Positions 62,233-64,000 of a stretch of 64,000 nucleotides of DNA are shown here, one piece after another. Under the pieces are notes generated by a model that ran no database searches, was not told where the DNA came from, and worked only from the letters and a program-made list of their open reading frames with translations. Every line of letters begins with the position of its first letter. Positions within the stretch are counted from its first letter, which is position 1. The translations under genes were made by a program, and so were the position numbers. This DNA is from Georgenia sp. EYE_87 (GTDB lineage Bacteria > Actinomycetota > Actinomycetes > Actinomycetales > Actinomycetaceae), in NCBI RefSeq assembly GCF_023148685.1, contig NZ_JAHXNL010000001.1, forward strand, positions 186,001 to 250,000, read 5' to 3'.

Positions 62233-63204
62233 TCACAGTCCCGGTGCAGACCGTCGTGCCCGGTTGGCCTCGCGGTTGACCGCCCAGGCGTCGGCCACCG
62301 GGCCGAGGTGGCCGAGCTTGTCGGGGTTGATGACGGCGCGGATCGCCTGGACCTGCCCGTCGAGCACGTCCAGCGTCAGCGTGCTGATCACCTTGCCGTC
62401 GCGGTCCCGGAAGATCGCGCCCGGCTGGCCGTTGAGCTGGTGCGGTTCCACCTCTCCACCGATGCTGAACAACCAGGGGAGAGTGGCGGCCAGCACCCGC
62501 GCCACCTTCTCGGCGCCGAAGATGCCGGCGCCCCACTGCGGGGCCTTGCCGCCGCTGTCCCCGACCATCTGGACGTCGGCGGCCAACAGCTCCCGCAGGC
62601 TCTCGACGTCGCCCTCCCGCAGCGCGTCGAAGAAGCGTGCCGCCAGCTCCTCCCGGTCCCGGCGGTCCGCCTCGAACCGTGGGCGGCCGTCGTCCATGTG
62701 GCGGCGCGCCCGCACCGCGAGCTGACGGCACGCAGCCTCGGACCTGCCCACGGCCGCGGCGACCTCGGGGAAGCTGAAGCCGAACACCTCGCGCAGCACG
62801 AACACCGCCCGCTCGAGCGGGCTGAGCCGCTCGAGCAGCAGCAGGGCAGCCATCGACACCGAGTCGGCCAGCTCCGCCGACCGCGCGGGGTCCTCGTAGG
62901 GGTCGGTGACCAACGGCTCGGGGAACCACTGACCGACGTACTGCTCCCGCCGGGAGCGGGCGGAGCGCAGCACGTCGATCGAGATTCGGGTGACCACGGC
63001 CGAGAGGAAGGCCTTGGTCGAGGTGGGCACCGTCGTGGTGGCCTCGTAGCGCAGCCAGGTCTCCTGGACCGCGTCCTCGGCCTCGCTCACGCTGCCGAGG
63101 ATCCGGTACGCGATCGCGAAGAGCAGCGGACGCAGTCTCTCGAACTCCTCGGCTCGGTTCGCACGGTCTCCCGCTCGACGCCCAGACTCCTCGGCTCGGT
63201 TCAC
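62233..63204 (-). CDS. sigJ: ECF41/SigJ-type RNA polymerase sigma factor
   Basis: A 323-residue ECF sigma factor: region 2 (LFAIAYRILGSVSEAEDAVQ), region 4 (LSPLERAVFVLREVFGFSFPEVA) and a C-terminal SnoaL-like domain. The three ECF41 motifs are visible as WFPEPL, DSGGK and NPDKL. In ECF41 the C-terminal domain controls activity without an anti-sigma factor. The start GTG 63204 overlaps the stop of the epimerase gene, so both are translated together; COE-type partners such as this are usual for ECF41. Confidence 0.9.
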   Translation of the reverse strand: MNRAEESGRRAGDRANRAEEFERLRPLLFAIAYRILGSVSEAEDAVQETWLRYEATTTVPTSTKAFLSAVVTRISIDVLRSARSRREQYVGQWFPEPLVTDPYEDPARSAELADSVSMAALLLLERLSPLERAVFVLREVFGFSFPEVAAAVGRSEAACRQLAVRARRHMDDGRPRFEADRRDREELAARFFDALREGDVESLRELLAADVQMVGDSGGKAPQWGAGIFGAEKVARVLAATLPWLFSIGGEVEPHQLNGQPGAIFRDRDGKVISTLTLDVLDGQVQAIRAVINPDKLGHLGPVADAWAVNREANRARRSAPGL

Positions 63205-64000
63205 ACGCGCTCCTTGTCGAGGCCCTGGCTCCTGGGCTCGGCTCCGGCCAGCTCCTCCCTGAAGCCCTGGCGCCAGGAGGGGTAGCGCAGCACCCAGCCG
63301 AGCTCCCGCTTGGCCTTGGCGTTGGAGAAGCCGCGGCCCTCGGTCATCATGCCGACCACCATCTCGCCGGCCAGCAGCCGGGCCAGCCACGCGGGAACCC
63401 GGCGCGGCGGCTTCGCCCCCGCGCACTCGGCCAGGTAGGGCAGCCACTCGCTCGCCGGGGCGGGCTCGTCGTCGACGATGTTGAACACGCCTCTCGATCT
63501 CTGCTCCACAGCCAGGACGGTAGCGCTCGCGGCGTCGTCGACGTGGACCCACGAGAGGTAGCCGGTGCCACCGCCGACGAGCGGGAACAGTCGTCTCCGC
63601 ACCAGGTCCACCTGGTCGTCGTTGGCGCCCGGGCCGTAGAACCCGCCGTAGCGCAGGACCGCACCGCCCGCCCGGAGCACCGCGTCCTCGAGGTGGGTGA
63701 TCGCCTTCGTCCCCTCGATCACCTCCAGCGGGTCCTCCTCGGTCTTGACCCATCCGCCGCTGCGGGCGCCGTTCATGCTCGCGTGGCCCTGCGCGACGAC
63801 GTGGAAGACGCCGGTCGCCTCGGCGGCGGCCAGCAGGTTGTCGGTCCCCGCGCTGCGGAGCTCGTTGGTGACGGCGAAGAAGCGGTCGGCCCGCTTCAGG
63901 TCGGGCCGGCCCGCGTGCGCCGTAGACAGGGCCGTCATCTGATTCACGATCACGTCCGGCCGTGCGGCGGCGACGGCCTGGCCCACCGCTGCCGCATCCC
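63201..64000 (-). CDS. NAD(P)-dependent epimerase/reductase (start cut by window end)
   Basis: At least 266 residues of an extended SDR protein; the N-terminus with the Rossmann GxxGxxG lies beyond the window. Visible parts are VIVNQMTALS, a substrate region GAVLRYGGFYGPGANDDQV, and YLSWVHVDDAASATVLAVE typical of NAD-dependent epimerases. YxxxK is not clearly visible in the shown part. It is coupled to the ECF41 sigma gene and is likely its target or partner. Confidence 0.83.
   Translation of the reverse strand, partial: DAAAVGQAVAAARPDVIVNQMTALSTAHAGRPDLKRADRFFAVTNELRSAGTDNLLAAAEATGVFHVVAQGHASMNGARSGGWVKTEEDPLEVIEGTKAITHLEDAVLRAGGAVLRYGGFYGPGANDDQVDLVRRRLFPLVGGGTGYLSWVHVDDAASATVLAVEQRSRGVFNIVDDEPAPASEWLPYLAECAGAKPPRRVPAWLARLLAGEMVVGMMTEGRGFSNAKAKRELGWVLRYPSWRQGFREELAGAEPRSQGLDKERV

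Overview
The window is a very GC-rich (third-position G/C saturated) actinobacterial chromosome segment. Gene order and gene families (a tyrA-cmk-plsC-der block, GarA/FtsR next to a PgsA-like enzyme, an F420-type LLM oxidoreductase, SigJ-like ECF sigma factor, many GTG starts) point to the order Micrococcales, perhaps a Cellulomonas/Georgenia-like genus; the genus is an inference. The window starts inside a prephenate dehydrogenase gene and ends inside an epimerase gene.

Layout. 1-4762: aromatic amino acid, nucleotide, lipid and ribosome-assembly genes (tyrA end, cmk, plsC-like, der) plus a membrane protein, tightly coupled. 4801-7628: a disturbed zone with a zinc-ribbon gene, a frameshifted remnant, tRNA-Pro(GGG) with a strong terminator, and a small lower-GC insert closed by a second tRNA 3' half, which looks like a decayed tRNA-integrated island. 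7629-14254: VOC protein, alpha/beta hydrolase, a TPR/LuxR regulator, a catalytically degenerate RNase H paralogue, two small histidine-containing membrane proteins and an FAD enzyme. 14410-22332: Tat-exported multicopper oxidase, an acyl-CoA synthetase gene collapsed by an internal deletion, a secreted repeat/Excalibur protein, an AI-2E-type permease, an unusual Nramp-family transporter and a membrane-anchored DsbA-like protein. 22465-24901: a two-gene operon of a cyclase-family hydrolase and a ThDP enzyme. 24927-33687: a 40-residue acidic protein with its CGFY-motif partner, DUF1810, RlmC, a degenerate serine hydrolase, a PLP decarboxylase-like enzyme, HrpB and a sucrase/ferredoxin-like protein. 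33718-39706: AI-2E permease and the classical transglutaminase/DUF58/MoxR operon. 39800-51887: assorted metabolic and stress genes (second TPR/LuxR regulator, VOC proteins, ArfB-like factor, universal stress protein, aminopeptidase N, GlgC-like protein, active RNase HI, LLM oxidoreductase). 51973-58293: a conserved cell-envelope/regulation block equivalent to M. tuberculosis Rv1822-Rv1830 but without gcvH. 58438-64000: lipoprotein, HtrA-like protease, divergent carbamoyltransferase, DUF2695 protein, and an ECF41/SigJ-type sigma factor coupled to an epimerase.

Two themes cut across the window. First, at least ten genes have a TANNNT -10 hexamer ending 6-7 nt before the start codon, so leaderless transcription is probably common here. 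Second, several proteins keep a fold but lose key residues (RNase H copy, serine hydrolase, Nramp transporter, carbamoyltransferase, HtrA). I found no CRISPR array, intact insertion sequence or prophage, and no single block that is clearly a new defence system. The most unusual items are the dead RNase H paralogue, the tRNA-Pro scar island, the cyclase/ThDP operon and the 40-residue acidic protein with its CGFY partner.
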